DNA of 64,000 bases from Xanthobacter tagetidis (GTDB lineage Bacteria; Pseudomonadota; Alphaproteobacteria; Rhizobiales; Xanthobacteraceae): positions 182,244-246,243 of the forward strand of contig NZ_RCTF01000006.1 of NCBI RefSeq assembly GCF_003667445.1, written 5' to 3'. The position numbers and the translations under genes are program-made. This document shows positions 1 through 8,949 of the stretch, one piece after another. The notes beneath the pieces were generated by a model. That model had not been told where the DNA came from. It did no database searches and was given only the letters and a program-made list of their open reading frames with translations. Each line of letters begins with the position of its first letter. Position 1 is the stretch's first letter.

Positions 1-201
1 ACCGCGGTGCACGTGCTGCTGCAACGGCTCCTCGGCCTGCCGCAGCCGGTCTACCACCACCACCGCCTGATCCGCGACGCGGCCGGGGCGAAGCTCTCCA
101 AGAGCGCGGGCGCCGACGGCCTCGCCGCGCTGCGGGCGGCCGGCGTGACGCCGGCGGAGCTGCGCCGGCGCCTCGGCCTTCAGCCGACGCCGGCCACGTA
201 G
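1..201 (+). CDS. gluQRS: Glutamyl-Q tRNA(Asp) synthetase, C-terminal fragment
   Basis: Only the last 66 codons are in the window; the start lies upstream. The visible piece contains GAKLSKS, a KMSKS-type motif of class I glutamyl-tRNA synthetases, preceded by a YHHHRLIRD stretch typical of the short GluRS paralogue that lacks an anticodon-binding domain. The chain ends soon after the motif, as expected for glutamyl-Q tRNA(Asp) synthetase, which glutamylates queuosine in tRNA-Asp. A full-length GluRS would continue for well over 100 more residues, so GluQRS is preferred. Its end overlaps the end of the convergent transporter gene by 22 bases. Confidence 0.8.
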   Translation, partial: TAVHVLLQRLLGLPQPVYHHHRLIRDAAGAKLSKSAGADGLAALRAAGVTPAELRRRLGLQPTPAT

Positions 202-1118
202 AGCCAGAAGGCGATGGTGACGACCGCGAGCACTGTGGAGAGCGATACGGCGCTCGACGCCGTGCCCACCTCCACGCCGTAGCGCTGGGCGAACAGATAG
301 CCGTTGATGCCGCACGGCATGGCTGCGAACAGCACGGCGACGCCGGCCCACACGGGCGGCATGGGCAGCACCAGCGTCAGCGCCAGCACGATCAGCGGAT
401 GCACCATCAGCTTCAGCGCGCAGATCACCGAGGCCGGCCCGAGCCGGCCGCGGATGCCGTAGCGCTTCAGCGACAGGCCGAGGGAGATCAGCGCGCAGGG
501 CGTCGCGGCCGCGGCCAGCATGTCCACCAATTGCTTCGGCACCCCGGACACCTGGAAATCCAGGAGCCGCGAAATCCCGCCCACATAGATGCCGAGCAGC
601 ACCGGGTTCAGCGCCAGCGCCTTGGCGAGCCGCATCACGCTGGCGCGGGAAAAGCCGGCCTGGCCCTCCAGCATCACCGTGGCCGCAATCATCATCACCG
701 GCAGGTGGATGGCGATGAGCAGGAACAGCGGCACCGCCCCCGCCTCGCCATAGGCCTTCAGGATCAGCGGCACGCCGACGAACACGGTGTTGGCCTGGCC
801 GGCGGTGAAGCCCTGGATCACCGCCTCCACATGGCCGCGCTTCAGCACCAGGCGGGCATAGGCCATGGCGAGGCCGAACACCAGGAACGCGCCGGTGAAG
901 TAGGCGATCCAGTAGCCCCAGGGCTGGGCATCGGGGAGCTTCGCCTCGCTCAGCGTCCGAAAGATCAGCACCGGCACCGCGAGGCCGAAGACGAACTCCG
1001 CGAGCCCGTCGGACGCCTTGTCGGAGATCAGCCCGACATTCGCCGACAGGAAGCCCACCCCCACCATGCCGAACACCGGAAGGACGATGACGGCGATGTC
1101 GGCAAGGGTGGCCAGCAT
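180..1118 (-). CDS. AEC-family (auxin efflux carrier type) transporter
   Basis: The protein has about 312 residues and is almost entirely hydrophobic, with some eight to ten predicted membrane spans. It matches the AEC/bile-acid-sodium-symporter-like family of secondary carriers; bacterial members move malate, malonate or other organic anions. The GQANTVFVGVPLIL segment, with its polar N and P residues in a mid-protein helix, and the closing MPCGINGYLFAQRYG segment are typical of the family. I start at the ATG at 1118 because the upstream 15 codons are arginine- and proline-rich and would break the first helix. The gene follows the 98-codon gene at 1126-1422 by 7 bases, so the two are probably co-transcribed. 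The substrate cannot be told from sequence. Confidence 0.85.
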   Translation of the reverse strand: MLATLADIAVIVLPVFGMVGVGFLSANVGLISDKASDGLAEFVFGLAVPVLIFRTLSEAKLPDAQPWGYWIAYFTGAFLVFGLAMAYARLVLKRGHVEAVIQGFTAGQANTVFVGVPLILKAYGEAGAVPLFLLIAIHLPVMMIAATVMLEGQAGFSRASVMRLAKALALNPVLLGIYVGGISRLLDFQVSGVPKQLVDMLAAAATPCALISLGLSLKRYGIRGRLGPASVICALKLMVHPLIVLALTLVLPMPPVWAGVAVLFAAMPCGINGYLFAQRYGVEVGTASSAVSLSTVLAVVTIAFWLYVAGVG

Positions 1119-1125
1119 GTCCGGC

Positions 1126-1422
1126 TCAGGCGGCCCGCGAAGCCGGCGCGCGCACGGGCGCAAGCTCGGCCGCGCGCACGCCCACCGTCACCGCGAGGCG
1201 CATGCGCAGCCGCTCGGCCACCGCCGGCTCGGCGGAAAAGTCCAGGGTGGCCGAGAGGCCGCGGGCATCGGCGGCGCAGGTGACGGCGCTCGGCAGCACG
1301 TCGTGGATCACGAACGGCTCCAGAAGGCGCAGGAGCAGGTTGGGATCGGCCTCGGCCGCCACGGTCAGGCGGTGGAGGGGCTGGGGCTGGGGCGCGCTGG
1401 GCGCCGAAGGGTGCGAAGACAT
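1126..1422 (-). CDS. Hypothetical protein, possible ACT-like fold
   Basis: This is a 98-residue protein starting at the ATG at 1422. After a short proline- and glutamine-rich lead it shows an alternating strand-helix-strand pattern (HRLTVAAEADPNLLLRLLEP, then VTCAADARGLSATLDFS, then a helix and a final strand). That is the order expected of a single ACT-type regulatory domain, as in small acetolactate synthase subunits. This is inference from secondary-structure pattern only; no diagnostic ligand residues are visible. It sits 7 bases ahead of the AEC transporter on the same strand. A longer reading from 1635 is open but its codon content looks non-coding. Confidence 0.55.
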   Translation of the reverse strand: MSSHPSAPSAPQPQPLHRLTVAAEADPNLLLRLLEPFVIHDVLPSAVTCAADARGLSATLDFSAEPAVAERLRMRLAVTVGVRAAELAPVRAPASRAA

Positions 1423-1670
1423 TGGGCCGGTTCCGGGAGCGGGCCGCGGGCGCCTGAAGGAGAGCAAGGCCCGAACAGGGCCGTCGGCGCGCGCGTCGAA
1501 GCAGAAGGGATGCGGTTCAGGAGACCCGGCCGAGCGTATCGACCGGGCGAGAAATTCGCCGCTGCGCCGGAAGAAGGCCCGGCTTCCCTTGTCCGAAGTG
1601 GCACATGCGCGATCCTTTAGTCCCGGCCTCCGCAAGCGTCAACCGCCGCGCGGCACGGCAGGGCCCGGCC

Positions 1671-2579
1671 TCAATAGAACGAGACCGGGAACCAGCGCAG
1701 ATAGAGGTCGGTGTAGACGCCCTTCTCCCAGATGCGCTGGAGCGCGTAGTCGATGGCGTGGCGCAGCCCGTCATTGCCGGCCCTGACCGCCACGGCGAAG
1801 CCGTCGCCGAAGAAGCGGCTCTCGGTGAAGGGTCCGCCCACGAAGGCGCAGCAGGCGCCCGAATCCGTGCCGTTGAGCCAGATGGCGAGCGTGATGCCGT
1901 CGCCGAAGACGAGGTCGACCTCGCCCTTGCGCAGCGCCTCCTGGGCGCCCTTGAGGTCGGCATAGGTGCGGATCGCTGCCTCGTTGAAGAACGAGCGCAG
2001 ATAGGCCTCGTGGGCGGTGCGCCCCACCACCCCGACGCGTTTGGAGGCGACGATCTCGGGCGTCGCGTCCGCCGGGCCGGCGCCGCTGCGGCCGACGAAG
2101 CGGGCGGGCGTGCCGAGATAGCGCTCGGAGAAGTCGAGGACCGTCCGCGAGGCCGGGGTGGCGGCGACGCCGGCGATGGCGGCATCCGCCCGGCCCTGCT
2201 CCACCGCCCCGACGATCTGGTCGAACGGCTCGGCGGCGATGGTGCAGGAGGCGCCCAGCTCGTCGCAGATGGCCCGCGCGAGGTCCACGTTGAAGCCGGA
2301 GAGCGCGTCATTGGCGCCGGTGAAATTGAACGGCGGATAGTCGTCCGCCGTCACGAAGCGCAGCGTCTTGGGCAGGCGCGCCGCGTCGGGACGCTCGATG
2401 CGGCGTTCCACGTTCCAGAAGTTGGGCACCTTGACCGCCGCCGGCTTGCCGTTCGGCGCGGCCGGCTGCGCCGCCACGCCGCTGGCGACGGCCGCCCCCA
2501 CCAGCACCAGCGTCGCGAGAAATGTCGCAAAGCGTGTGGCCGCCGGCCGTCGCACCCGAATCGAGGATGGATTGTCCAT
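1671..2579 (-). CDS. Transporter substrate-binding protein (SBP_bac_3 type)
   Basis: This 302-residue protein has an N-terminal hydrophobic export segment at about residues 17-37 followed by a family 3 solute-binding fold. It shows RFVTADDYPPFNF and GFNVDLARAICDELG near the start of the mature protein, AIAGVAATPASRTVLDFSE in the middle, and a C-terminal lobe ending in DGLRHAIDYALQRIWEKG. These are classic features of periplasmic receptors for polar amino acids. The ATG at 2579 is preferred over an upstream TTG at 2606. No permease or ATPase genes lie beside it, so it is an orphan receptor, or it may have a signalling role. The gene diverges from the glycosyltransferase gene at 2627. Confidence 0.8.
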   Translation of the reverse strand: MDNPSSIRVRRPAATRFATFLATLVLVGAAVASGVAAQPAAPNGKPAAVKVPNFWNVERRIERPDAARLPKTLRFVTADDYPPFNFTGANDALSGFNVDLARAICDELGASCTIAAEPFDQIVGAVEQGRADAAIAGVAATPASRTVLDFSERYLGTPARFVGRSGAGPADATPEIVASKRVGVVGRTAHEAYLRSFFNEAAIRTYADLKGAQEALRKGEVDLVFGDGITLAIWLNGTDSGACCAFVGGPFTESRFFGDGFAVAVRAGNDGLRHAIDYALQRIWEKGVYTDLYLRWFPVSFY

Positions 2580-2626
2580 GGCGGCTGCTGTACCTTCAGA
2601 TTGCAATGCGCCGGAGGGGGCGACGC

Positions 2627-4573
2627 ATGGTGGGGGAGGCGCGCGGCGCCCGCAAGGCCATGGGCGAGCGATGGGCCGGTGCCGCCTCGGGCGCCCCGGC
2701 GGGGGCGAAGGAGTCCCGTCACGCAGCCCGCGCCATCGTCTCCCGCCCTGCCCATGCCCTTCCTATGCCGCCGGAGCTTGCGCCTTTCAAGGACGTGCTG
2801 GCCCCCGCGCTTCTCGCCGCGGCCGCCCGGCGGGCCCGCCGCCTGGGTGTCGGCGGCGACGAGGTCCTGGTCGCCGCAGGCACCGTGACGGCAGCCGAGG
2901 CTGCGGAGATGATCGCCGAGCGCCTCGGCGTCGGCGTCGCCGATCTCGATGCCATGCCGATGCCCGAGGGACCGCTGGCGAAGGCGGCGCTGCGCACCGG
3001 GGTCATCATGGAGCCCATGCCCGGCGGGCGCACCCGCTTCACCTGGGCGGTGGCGGGCCGGCAGGTGCGGCGCCTCGCCCGGGCGCTCGACGCCGACCCG
3101 GGCCTCGCCGGCCGGGTGCGGCTCGCCGCGCCGGACGCGCTGGCGCAGCGCATCCATGACGCTTGCGGCGAAGGCCTGTGCGACGATGCCGCCTACGACC
3201 TGCTGCGCACGCGGCCGGACAGCTCCGCCGCGACCCTGCGACCGGCGCGAACCCTCGCCTTCGGCGCCGTCCTGTTCGGACTGCCTGCCGCGCTGGCGCT
3301 GGTGCTGGTGCCCGACGCGGCTCTCCTGGCACTGCAGGCCGCGCTCTCGCTGGTGTTTCTCGCCTGGATCGCGCTGCGCCTGTCCGGCTGCCTCTGCCCC
3401 AGCCCGGCCGATCCGCCAGCGGCGGCGGACGACCGCGGCCTGCCGCTCTATTCCATCCTCGTGCCGCTCTACCGGGAAGCCGCGAGCGTGCCGCGCCTCG
3501 CGCGGGCGCTCGCGGCGCTCGACTATCCGCCCGAGAAGCTCGACATCAAGCTGGTGGTGGAGGAGGACGACGGCGAGACCCGCGCCGCCATCGCCGCCTG
3601 CAGGCTGCCGCCCCGGTTCGCGCAGGTGGTCGTGCCGGCCATCGGGCCGCGCACCAAGCCGAAGGCGCTCAACATGGCGCTGCCGTTCGCCCGCGGCCAG
3701 TTCGTGGCGATCTACGACGCCGAGGATGCGCCCGAGCCGGACCAGCTCCGGCGCGCGCTCGCCGCCTTCCGGGCCGGCGGCCCCGGCATCGCCTGCGTCC
3801 AGGCGCGCCTCGCCGTGGACAACGGGGCCGAAAGCTGGATCAGCGGCCATTTCGCGGCCGAATATGCCGCCCAGTTCGACGTCCTGCTGCCGCTGCTGAG
3901 CGCGGTCGGACTGCCGGTGCTGCTCGGCGGCACCTCCAACCATTTCCGCCGCGACGTGCTGGAGCGGGTGGGCGCCTGGGACCCGTTCAACGTCACCGAG
4001 GACGCCGATCTCGGGGTCCGCCTCGCCCGCGCCGGCTGGCGCACGCTGGTCATCGCCTCCGCCACCCAGGAGGAGGCGCCCGTCCGCATCGGCGCGTGGC
4101 TCGGCCAGCGCACCCGCTGGCTCAAGGGATGGGCGCAGACCCTGATGGTGCACGGCCGCGATCCCGCCGCCTTGGTCCGCGACCTCGGGCCGGGCGCCAC
4201 GGCGGCGCTGTTCCTGCTCACCGCCGGCCCCTATGCCGCGGCGCTGCTGCATCCCGTGTTCGTGGCGGTGCTGGCGCGGGACGTCTGGCACGGCGCGCTG
4301 GGCGCACCCTGTGTCTCGCCGGCCGAGGTCGCCGCCTCGGCCTTGGCCTACACCACGCTGATCGCCGGCTACGGGGCGGCGGCGCTGTCCGCCGCCGTCG
4401 GCTGCGCCCGGCGCGGCCTGCCGGTGCGCCTCGCGACGCTCGCGACCATCCCGCTCTATTGGCTGCTGCTGTCGGTCGCGGCATGGCGGGCGGTGCTGGA
4501 ACTGCTTCGCCGTCCGCATTTCTGGTGCAAGACGGAGCACGCCGTCTCGCGCCGCGGCGCGCGTCAGAAGTAG
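2627..4573 (+). CDS. Family 2 glycosyltransferase with N-terminal GspE-like domain
   Basis: The protein has 648 residues from the ATG at 2627, chosen because a GGAGGGGG ribosome site lies six bases upstream. Residues about 75-150 resemble the small N-terminal domain of type II secretion ATPases (LVAAGTVTAAEAAEMIAERL). Two membrane spans follow near residues 210-250. The GT2 catalytic domain begins at YSILVPLYREA (about 275), with the DAED metal site near 364, TEDAD near 456 and QRTRWLKGW near 493, the hallmark of processive GT2 enzymes. Two or three more spans close the protein. It probably makes or exports a surface polysaccharide; the sugar is unknown. Its last 10 bases overlap the convergent SCO gene. 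Confidence 0.85.
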   Translation: MVGEARGARKAMGERWAGAASGAPAGAKESRHAARAIVSRPAHALPMPPELAPFKDVLAPALLAAAARRARRLGVGGDEVLVAAGTVTAAEAAEMIAERLGVGVADLDAMPMPEGPLAKAALRTGVIMEPMPGGRTRFTWAVAGRQVRRLARALDADPGLAGRVRLAAPDALAQRIHDACGEGLCDDAAYDLLRTRPDSSAATLRPARTLAFGAVLFGLPAALALVLVPDAALLALQAALSLVFLAWIALRLSGCLCPSPADPPAAADDRGLPLYSILVPLYREAASVPRLARALAALDYPPEKLDIKLVVEEDDGETRAAIAACRLPPRFAQVVVPAIGPRTKPKALNMALPFARGQFVAIYDAEDAPEPDQLRRALAAFRAGGPGIACVQARLAVDNGAESWISGHFAAEYAAQFDVLLPLLSAVGLPVLLGGTSNHFRRDVLERVGAWDPFNVTEDADLGVRLARAGWRTLVIASATQEEAPVRIGAWLGQRTRWLKGWAQTLMVHGRDPAALVRDLGPGATAALFLLTAGPYAAALLHPVFVAVLARDVWHGALGAPCVSPAEVAASALAYTTLIAGYGAAALSAAVGCARRGLPVRLATLATIPLYWLLLSVAAWRAVLELLRRPHFWCKTEHAVSRRGARQK

Positions 4574-5214
4574 CGCTTCAGTTCGGCCGCGGCCTCGGCC
4601 GGAGGACGCTTGGCGTTGAACGGCGCGGCGAAGATGCCGGTCTTGTCCATGAGATAGACCACGGCGGTGTGGTCCATCGTATAGTCGTCGCCGGTCAGCG
4701 GCACCTTGCGGGAATAGACGCGGTACGCTTTCTTGATCGCCTCCACCTGCTCCGGCGTGCCGGACAGGCCGCGAAGCTGGGGCGCGAAGCTGCCGAGATA
4801 GGATTTCAGCACCTCCGGCGTGTCGCGCTCGGGATCGACGCTGACGAAGAAGGCCTGCAGCCGGTTCGCGTCGGGGCCGAGCGCGGCGAAGATCTCAGAC
4901 ATCTCGAACAAGGCGGTCGGGCACACGTCCGGGCAGTGGGTGAAGCCGAAGAAGATCAGCGTAGGCTTGCCCTTCAGCGACGCCTCGGTGACGGTCGCGC
5001 CGTTCTGGTCGACGAGGGTGAAGGGGCCGCCCACCGCGGCCACCCCCTGCCCCGTGGAGCGGGTGGGGCCGGGCAGCAGCAGGCCCACCGCCACCACGAG
5101 CACCGCGGCACCGGCCAGGAAGGCCGAAAACAGCGCCACGATGCGCAGGCGCGCGCTGCGGCCGGGCGCGCCGGTGGGCTTCGGCTTGCCGGAAGGCTTT
5201 ACGGGAGACGGCAT
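4564..5214 (-). CDS. SCO1/SenC family copper chaperone
   Basis: This 216-residue protein has one membrane anchor at about residues 24-47 and a periplasmic thioredoxin-like domain. The copper site is visible: C94 and C98 in FTHCPDVCPT and H182 in YTMDHTAVVYL. Such proteins deliver copper to the CuA centre of cytochrome c oxidase or act as thiol reductants in its maturation. The length is typical. A 76-codon membrane protein gene precedes it on the same strand, with 27 bases between them. The N-terminus is basic and proline-rich, as expected for an inner-membrane protein with a short cytoplasmic tail. Confidence 0.93.
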   Translation of the reverse strand: MPSPVKPSGKPKPTGAPGRSARLRIVALFSAFLAGAAVLVVAVGLLLPGPTRSTGQGVAAVGGPFTLVDQNGATVTEASLKGKPTLIFFGFTHCPDVCPTALFEMSEIFAALGPDANRLQAFFVSVDPERDTPEVLKSYLGSFAPQLRGLSGTPEQVEAIKKAYRVYSRKVPLTGDDYTMDHTAVVYLMDKTGIFAAPFNAKRPPAEAAAELKRYF

Positions 5215-5241
5215 GGGACCTCGTTCGCCGCGCGCACCCGC

Positions 5242-5472
5242 CTAGAGGCAGGAGCCGATCCCGGCGGTCAGTGTATCGAAGAAGACGGACACGCCGTTGC
5301 GCATCCACAAAAGCACCGCAGCCGCGAACAGCGCGCCGCCGAACAGCGCGGTCGCCCAGACGACGAGCGGCGTCGAGAAGGCCGGGGACGGACGGCCAGC
5401 GGCATCCCGCGACGGCTGCGCCGGCGATGCGACACCGGCTTCGAAGGTCCCGGCTTCAAAGGTCTTGGCCAT
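5242..5472 (-). CDS. Small single-span membrane protein
   Basis: This is a 76-residue protein from the ATG at 5472. A polar, alanine- and proline-rich first half is followed by one strong membrane span (about residues 35-57, VVWATALFGGALFAAAVLLW) and a short amphipathic tail ending in GIGSCL. I do not recognise a family. It lies just upstream of the SCO gene, so it may be an accessory of respiratory-chain or copper handling; that rests only on position. The frame is open further upstream, but the ATG at 5472 has a plausible AGGG ribosome site. Confidence 0.6.
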   Translation of the reverse strand: MAKTFEAGTFEAGVASPAQPSRDAAGRPSPAFSTPLVVWATALFGGALFAAAVLLWMRNGVSVFFDTLTAGIGSCL

Positions 5473-5589
5473 GGCCTGCCCTGAATTCCCCTTGCCTGCC
5501 CCCCGGCCTTGAGGAGCTGCGGGAAGATTAGCGCGCATCGGCGGCAAGGTCCAAGCGACGCGGCGTCACGGGCGCGTGACGCCCGCGCG

Positions 5590-5618
5590 TTGACGCATTC
5601 GGCGCTCATTCCTAAGTT
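5590..5618 (+). promoter_or_regulatory. Probable sigma-70 promoter of lysK
   Basis: TTGACG at 5590-5595 and TAAGTT at 5613-5618 are separated by 17 bases, ending 22 bases before the lysK ATG. The -35 box is strong and the -10 box partial. Confidence 0.45.
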
Positions 5619-5640
5619 CGCCCGTCTCCCGGAGATCGAA

Positions 5641-7314
5641 ATGTCCCACGCCGCGTCTGCGTCCGCAATTCCCGCCGAACTTGCCGCCGAGCTGAAGAGT
5701 GTCGCCGAGACAGCGTCCGCCTGGCCGTTCGAGGAGGCGCGCAAGCTGGTGGAGCGGCTGAAGACGCACCCAAAGGACGAGGTGCTGTTCGAGACCGGCT
5801 ACGGCCCCTCCGGCCTGCCCCATATCGGCACCTTCGGCGAGGTGGCGCGCACCACCATGGTGCGCCACGCCTTCCGCATCCTCACGCAGGACAAGGTGAA
5901 GACGCGCCTCCTGTGCTTCTCGGACGACATGGACGGCATGCGCAAGATTCCGGACAACGTCCCGGACCCGGTGGCGCTGAGGCCCTATCTGCAGATGCCG
6001 CTCACGAAGGTGCCGAACCCCTTCGGCGGCGACTATCCGAGCTTCGGCGCGCACAACAACGCCATGCTGCGGCGCTTCCTCGACACGTTCGGCTTCGACT
6101 ACGAGTTCGCCAGCGCCACCGACTACTACACCTCCGGCAAGCTCGACGCCGTGCTGCTGAAGGTGGCGGAGCGCTATGACGCCATCATGCAGGTGATGCT
6201 GCCGACCCTGGGCGAGGAGCGGCAGGCGACCTATTCGCCCTTTTTGCCCATCTCGCCCACCTCCGGGCGCGTCCTCTACGTGCCGCTCAAGAACGTGGAC
6301 GCGAAGGCCGGCACCATCACCTTCGACGACGAGGACGGCACCGAGCTGACCCTGCCCGTCACCGGCGGCCGGGTGAAGCTGCAGTGGAAGCCCGACTTCG
6401 GCGCCCGCTGGGCGGCGCTCGACGTGGACTTCGAGATGTTCGGCAAGGACCACCAGACCAACGCGCCGATCTACGACAAGATCTGCCGAATCCTGGGCGG
6501 GACCGCGCCGGACCACTTCGTCTACGAGCTGTTCCTGGACGAGAAGGGGCAGAAAATCTCCAAGTCCAAGGGCAACGGTCTCACCATCGACGAGTGGCTG
6601 ACCTATGCCAGCCCCGAGAGCCTCGCGCTCTACATGTTCCAGTCGCCCCGCTCGGCCAAGAAGCTGCACTTCGACGTCATCCCGCGGGCGGTGGACGAGT
6701 ATTACGCGTTCCTCGCGCGCTACCCGCAGCAGGACTGGAAGCTGCGCCTCGGCAACCCGGTCTGGCACATCCATTCCGGCAATCCGCCGCAGGTGGACAT
6801 GCCGGTGTCCTTCACCATGCTGCTCAACCTCGCCTCGGCCTCGAACACCGAGGACGAGCAGGTCCTGTGGGGCTTCCTGCGGCGCCACGTTCCGGGCGTC
6901 TCCGCGCAGACCCACCCCCAGCTCGCCGCGCTGGTGGGCTATGCGGTGAAGTACTTCCACGACTTCGTGAAGCCGGGCAAGGTATTCCGGGCGCCCGACC
7001 CGGTCGAGCGCAACGCGCTGGAGGCGCTCGACGCGGCGCTGGCCGTGCTGCCGGCGAACGCGAGCGCGGACGAGATCCAGAACGCGCTCTACGACGTCGC
7101 CCGCCCGATCCCGCGCTACCAGGACTTCAAGGCCAAGGGCGCGACGCAGGAACGGCCGGGCGTGTCGATCGAGTGGTTCAACACCCTCTACCAGGTGCTG
7201 CTCGGGCTTGAGCGCGGGCCGCGCTTCGGTTCGTTCGTCGCCATCTACGGCATCGCCGAGACGCGCGACCTGATCGCCCGGGCGCTCGGCGGCACGCTGT
7301 CGGGTGCGGCGTGA
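5641..7314 (+). CDS. lysK: Lysyl-tRNA synthetase, class I
   Basis: This 557-residue enzyme charges tRNA-Lys with lysine. It is the class I form found in archaea and many alphaproteobacteria, unrelated to the class II LysS of enterics. The HIGH-type motif is PSGLPHIGT (HIGT at residues 61-64) and the KMSKS-type motif is KISKSKGN near residue 305. [11 protein letters not shown] and [19 protein letters not shown] are further family signatures. The ATG at 5641 is preceded by GGAGATCGAA. No lysS appears in the window, so this is probably the sole lysyl-tRNA synthetase; the rest of the genome would have to confirm it. Confidence 0.95.
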   Translation: MSHAASASAIPAELAAELKSVAETASAWPFEEARKLVERLKTHPKDEVLFETGYGPSGLPHIGTFGEVARTTMVRHAFRILTQDKVKTRLLCFSDDMDGMRKIPDNVPDPVALRPYLQMPLTKVPNPFGGDYPSFGAHNNAMLRRFLDTFGFDYEFASATDYYTSGKLDAVLLKVAERYDAIMQVMLPTLGEERQATYSPFLPISPTSGRVLYVPLKNVDAKAGTITFDDEDGTELTLPVTGGRVKLQWKPDFGARWAALDVDFEMFGKDHQTNAPIYDKICRILGGTAPDHFVYELFLDEKGQKISKSKGNGLTIDEWLTYASPESLALYMFQSPRSAKKLHFDVIPRAVDEYYAFLARYPQQDWKLRLGNPVWHIHSGNPPQVDMPVSFTMLLNLASASNTEDEQVLWGFLRRHVPGVSAQTHPQLAALVGYAVKYFHDFVKPGKVFRAPDPVERNALEALDAALAVLPANASADEIQNALYDVARPIPRYQDFKAKGATQERPGVSIEWFNTLYQVLLGLERGPRFGSFVAIYGIAETRDLIARALGGTLSGAA

Positions 7315-7354
7315 GACAGGGCGACCGGCTCGCGCGCGCACTGCGGGACGCGAC

Positions 7355-8044
7355 ATGACGCAGCTTGAGATGATTTCCGTGCACGTGCCCAAATGCGCCG
7401 GCACGTCCTTCTTTCGGGCGATCGAGGCGGCCTACGGGGCCGGCTCCATCCGGCGGGACTATGATGACCGTCCGCTCGATCCGGCCGCCCCCATGAACCT
7501 CGATCCGGACGGGTGGCTCGCCCGCAGCGCCGAGGCGGCCCCCGGCGCGCTGCGCGGCTTTCGCGTGGTGCACGGCCATTTCCACATGCACAAATATCGC
7601 GGCGTGAAGGCGCGCCTGCGCGTCACCTTCCTGCGCGATCCGGTGGAGCGGCTGGTCTCGCATTATGCGTTCTGGCGCAACCGGCCGGGTGCCGGCCACG
7701 CGCTGCACGAATATGTGCTGGCGCAGAACCTGACGCTCGACGCCTTCGCCCGCCTGCCCTTCCTGCGCACCTGCTTCAGCCAGGTGTTCTTCCGCGGCGT
7801 GGACCTGGGCGAACTGGACTTCATCGGCTTCCACGACCGCGCGGGCGCCGACATGGAGCGCCTGTCGGCGCTGGCGGGGGTCTGCCTCGTCTTGCCCGTG
7901 GCCAATCCCAACCCCGATCCCGGCTACCGCCAGATGGTGGAGGCGCTCCATGCGGACACCGCCCGGCTCGGCCGCCTGCGGGACCTGCTGGCGGATGACA
8001 TCGCCTTCTACGAGAAGGCGCGGGCGCTCCACGCGCCAGCATGA
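7355..8044 (+). CDS. Sulfotransferase family 2 domain protein
   Basis: This 229-residue protein carries the two PAPS-binding signatures of sulfotransferases: the 5'-phosphosulfate loop HVPKCAGTSFF at residues 10-20 and the 3'-phosphate motif FLRDPVERLVSHYAF around residue 94. GHFHMHKY is also typical of the carbohydrate-type family. It probably sulfates a glycan or lipid head group in the cytoplasm. The ATG at 7355 lies 40 bases after the lysK stop, so read-through is possible. No PAPS synthesis genes are nearby and the acceptor is unknown. Confidence 0.8.
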   Translation: MTQLEMISVHVPKCAGTSFFRAIEAAYGAGSIRRDYDDRPLDPAAPMNLDPDGWLARSAEAAPGALRGFRVVHGHFHMHKYRGVKARLRVTFLRDPVERLVSHYAFWRNRPGAGHALHEYVLAQNLTLDAFARLPFLRTCFSQVFFRGVDLGELDFIGFHDRAGADMERLSALAGVCLVLPVANPNPDPGYRQMVEALHADTARLGRLRDLLADDIAFYEKARALHAPA

Positions 8045-8167
8045 CGGGCCGGGTCCCGATCTCTGCGGCGCTGGCCGGACATCCTCCCGAACCCCGCGCG
8101 CCCCTGAGCCCGTCCAAACCGGCGCAAGCCTCCGGTCACGTGGCGTTTCAAGGGGTGCGGGTTTCGA

Positions 8168-8211
8168 TTGATTTGCACGACAGAGCCGGTATAATTTCTA
8201 TACAACATTAT
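8168..8211 (+). promoter_or_regulatory. AT-rich promoter and T-N11-A dyad upstream of the peroxiredoxin gene
   Basis: TTGATT (8168-8173) and a perfect TATAAT (8190-8195) are spaced by 16 bases. Overlapping the -10 box is the interrupted dyad ATAAT-N11-ATTAT (8191-8211), which fits the T-N11-A pattern bound by LysR-type regulators such as OxyR-like proteins. The patch is strikingly AT-rich for this genome. No LysR gene is adjacent. Confidence 0.55.
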
Positions 8212-8237
8212 TTTTAAGTTTAATGGAGAAACCCCCA

Positions 8238-8876
8238 ATGACCTTGCGCCTTGGAGACACGGTGCCGGACTTCGTGGCCCAGACCACCGAAGGCGAAGTG
8301 AAGTTTCACGACTGGCTCGGCAACAGCTGGGGCATCCTGTTCTCGCATCCGAAGAACTTCACCCCCGTCTGCACCACTGAGCTCGGCCAGGTGGCGCACC
8401 TGAAGGCCGAGTTCGACAAGCGGAACGTGAAGGTGATCGGCCTGTCGGTGGATTCGGTCGAGAACCACCCGGCCTGGGTGGCCGACATCAAGGACGCTAC
8501 CGGCGCGCAGCTGAACTTCCCGCTCATCGCCGACAACGACAAGAAGGTCTCCGACCTCTACGACCTGATCCACCCGAACGCGAGCGACACCGCCACCGTG
8601 CGCTCGGTGTTCGTGATCGGGCCGGACAAGAAGCTGAAGCTCACCTTGACCTATCCGGCGAGCACGGGCCGCAATTTCCAGGAAATCCTGCGGGTGGTGG
8701 ATTCGCTCCAGCTCACCGCGCAGCACGCCGTGGCCACCCCGGTCGACTGGAAGCAGGGCGACGACGTCATCATCGTTCCCTCGGTGTCGGACGAGGCCGC
8801 CAAGGAGAAGTTCCCGCAGGGCTGGAAGACCGTGAAGCCCTATCTGCGCGTGGTGCGCCAGCCCGGCGTGAACTGA
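8238..8876 (+). CDS. 1-Cys peroxiredoxin (Prx6 type)
   Basis: This 212-residue thiol peroxidase reduces hydrogen peroxide and organic peroxides. The peroxidatic cysteine is C45 in NFTPVCTTELG, and the long C-terminal part with DWKQGDDVIIVPSVSDEAAK is characteristic of the Prx6/1-Cys group. I start at 8238 because the nearby ATG at 8223 sits directly on the GGAG ribosome site. The strong AT-rich promoter with an LTTR-like dyad suggests stress-inducible expression. A GC-rich hairpin at 8909-8929 follows the gene. The enzyme stands alone as a single transcription unit. Confidence 0.93.
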   Translation: MTLRLGDTVPDFVAQTTEGEVKFHDWLGNSWGILFSHPKNFTPVCTTELGQVAHLKAEFDKRNVKVIGLSVDSVENHPAWVADIKDATGAQLNFPLIADNDKKVSDLYDLIHPNASDTATVRSVFVIGPDKKLKLTLTYPASTGRNFQEILRVVDSLQLTAQHAVATPVDWKQGDDVIIVPSVSDEAAKEKFPQGWKTVKPYLRVVRQPGVN

Positions 8877-8908
8877 CCCGGCGCGACCTGCACATTACTC
8901 GGCAATGC

Positions 8909-8929
8909 GGGCCGGCCTTGCGCCGGCCC
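8909..8929. terminator. Hairpin between convergent genes
   Basis: A perfect 8-base-pair stem, GGGCCGGC and GCCGGCCC, with loop CTTGC lies between the peroxiredoxin stop and the convergent CBS gene stop. No run of T follows on either strand, so it is a weak or Rho-assisted terminator at best. Confidence 0.45.
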
Positions 8930-8949
8930 GTTCGCGTTCAGGGGCCGCT

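Noticed and set aside
8223..8237. Earlier ATG for the peroxiredoxin
   Set aside because: It lies on the GGAG ribosome site used by the ATG at 8238 and adds only five non-conserved residues.
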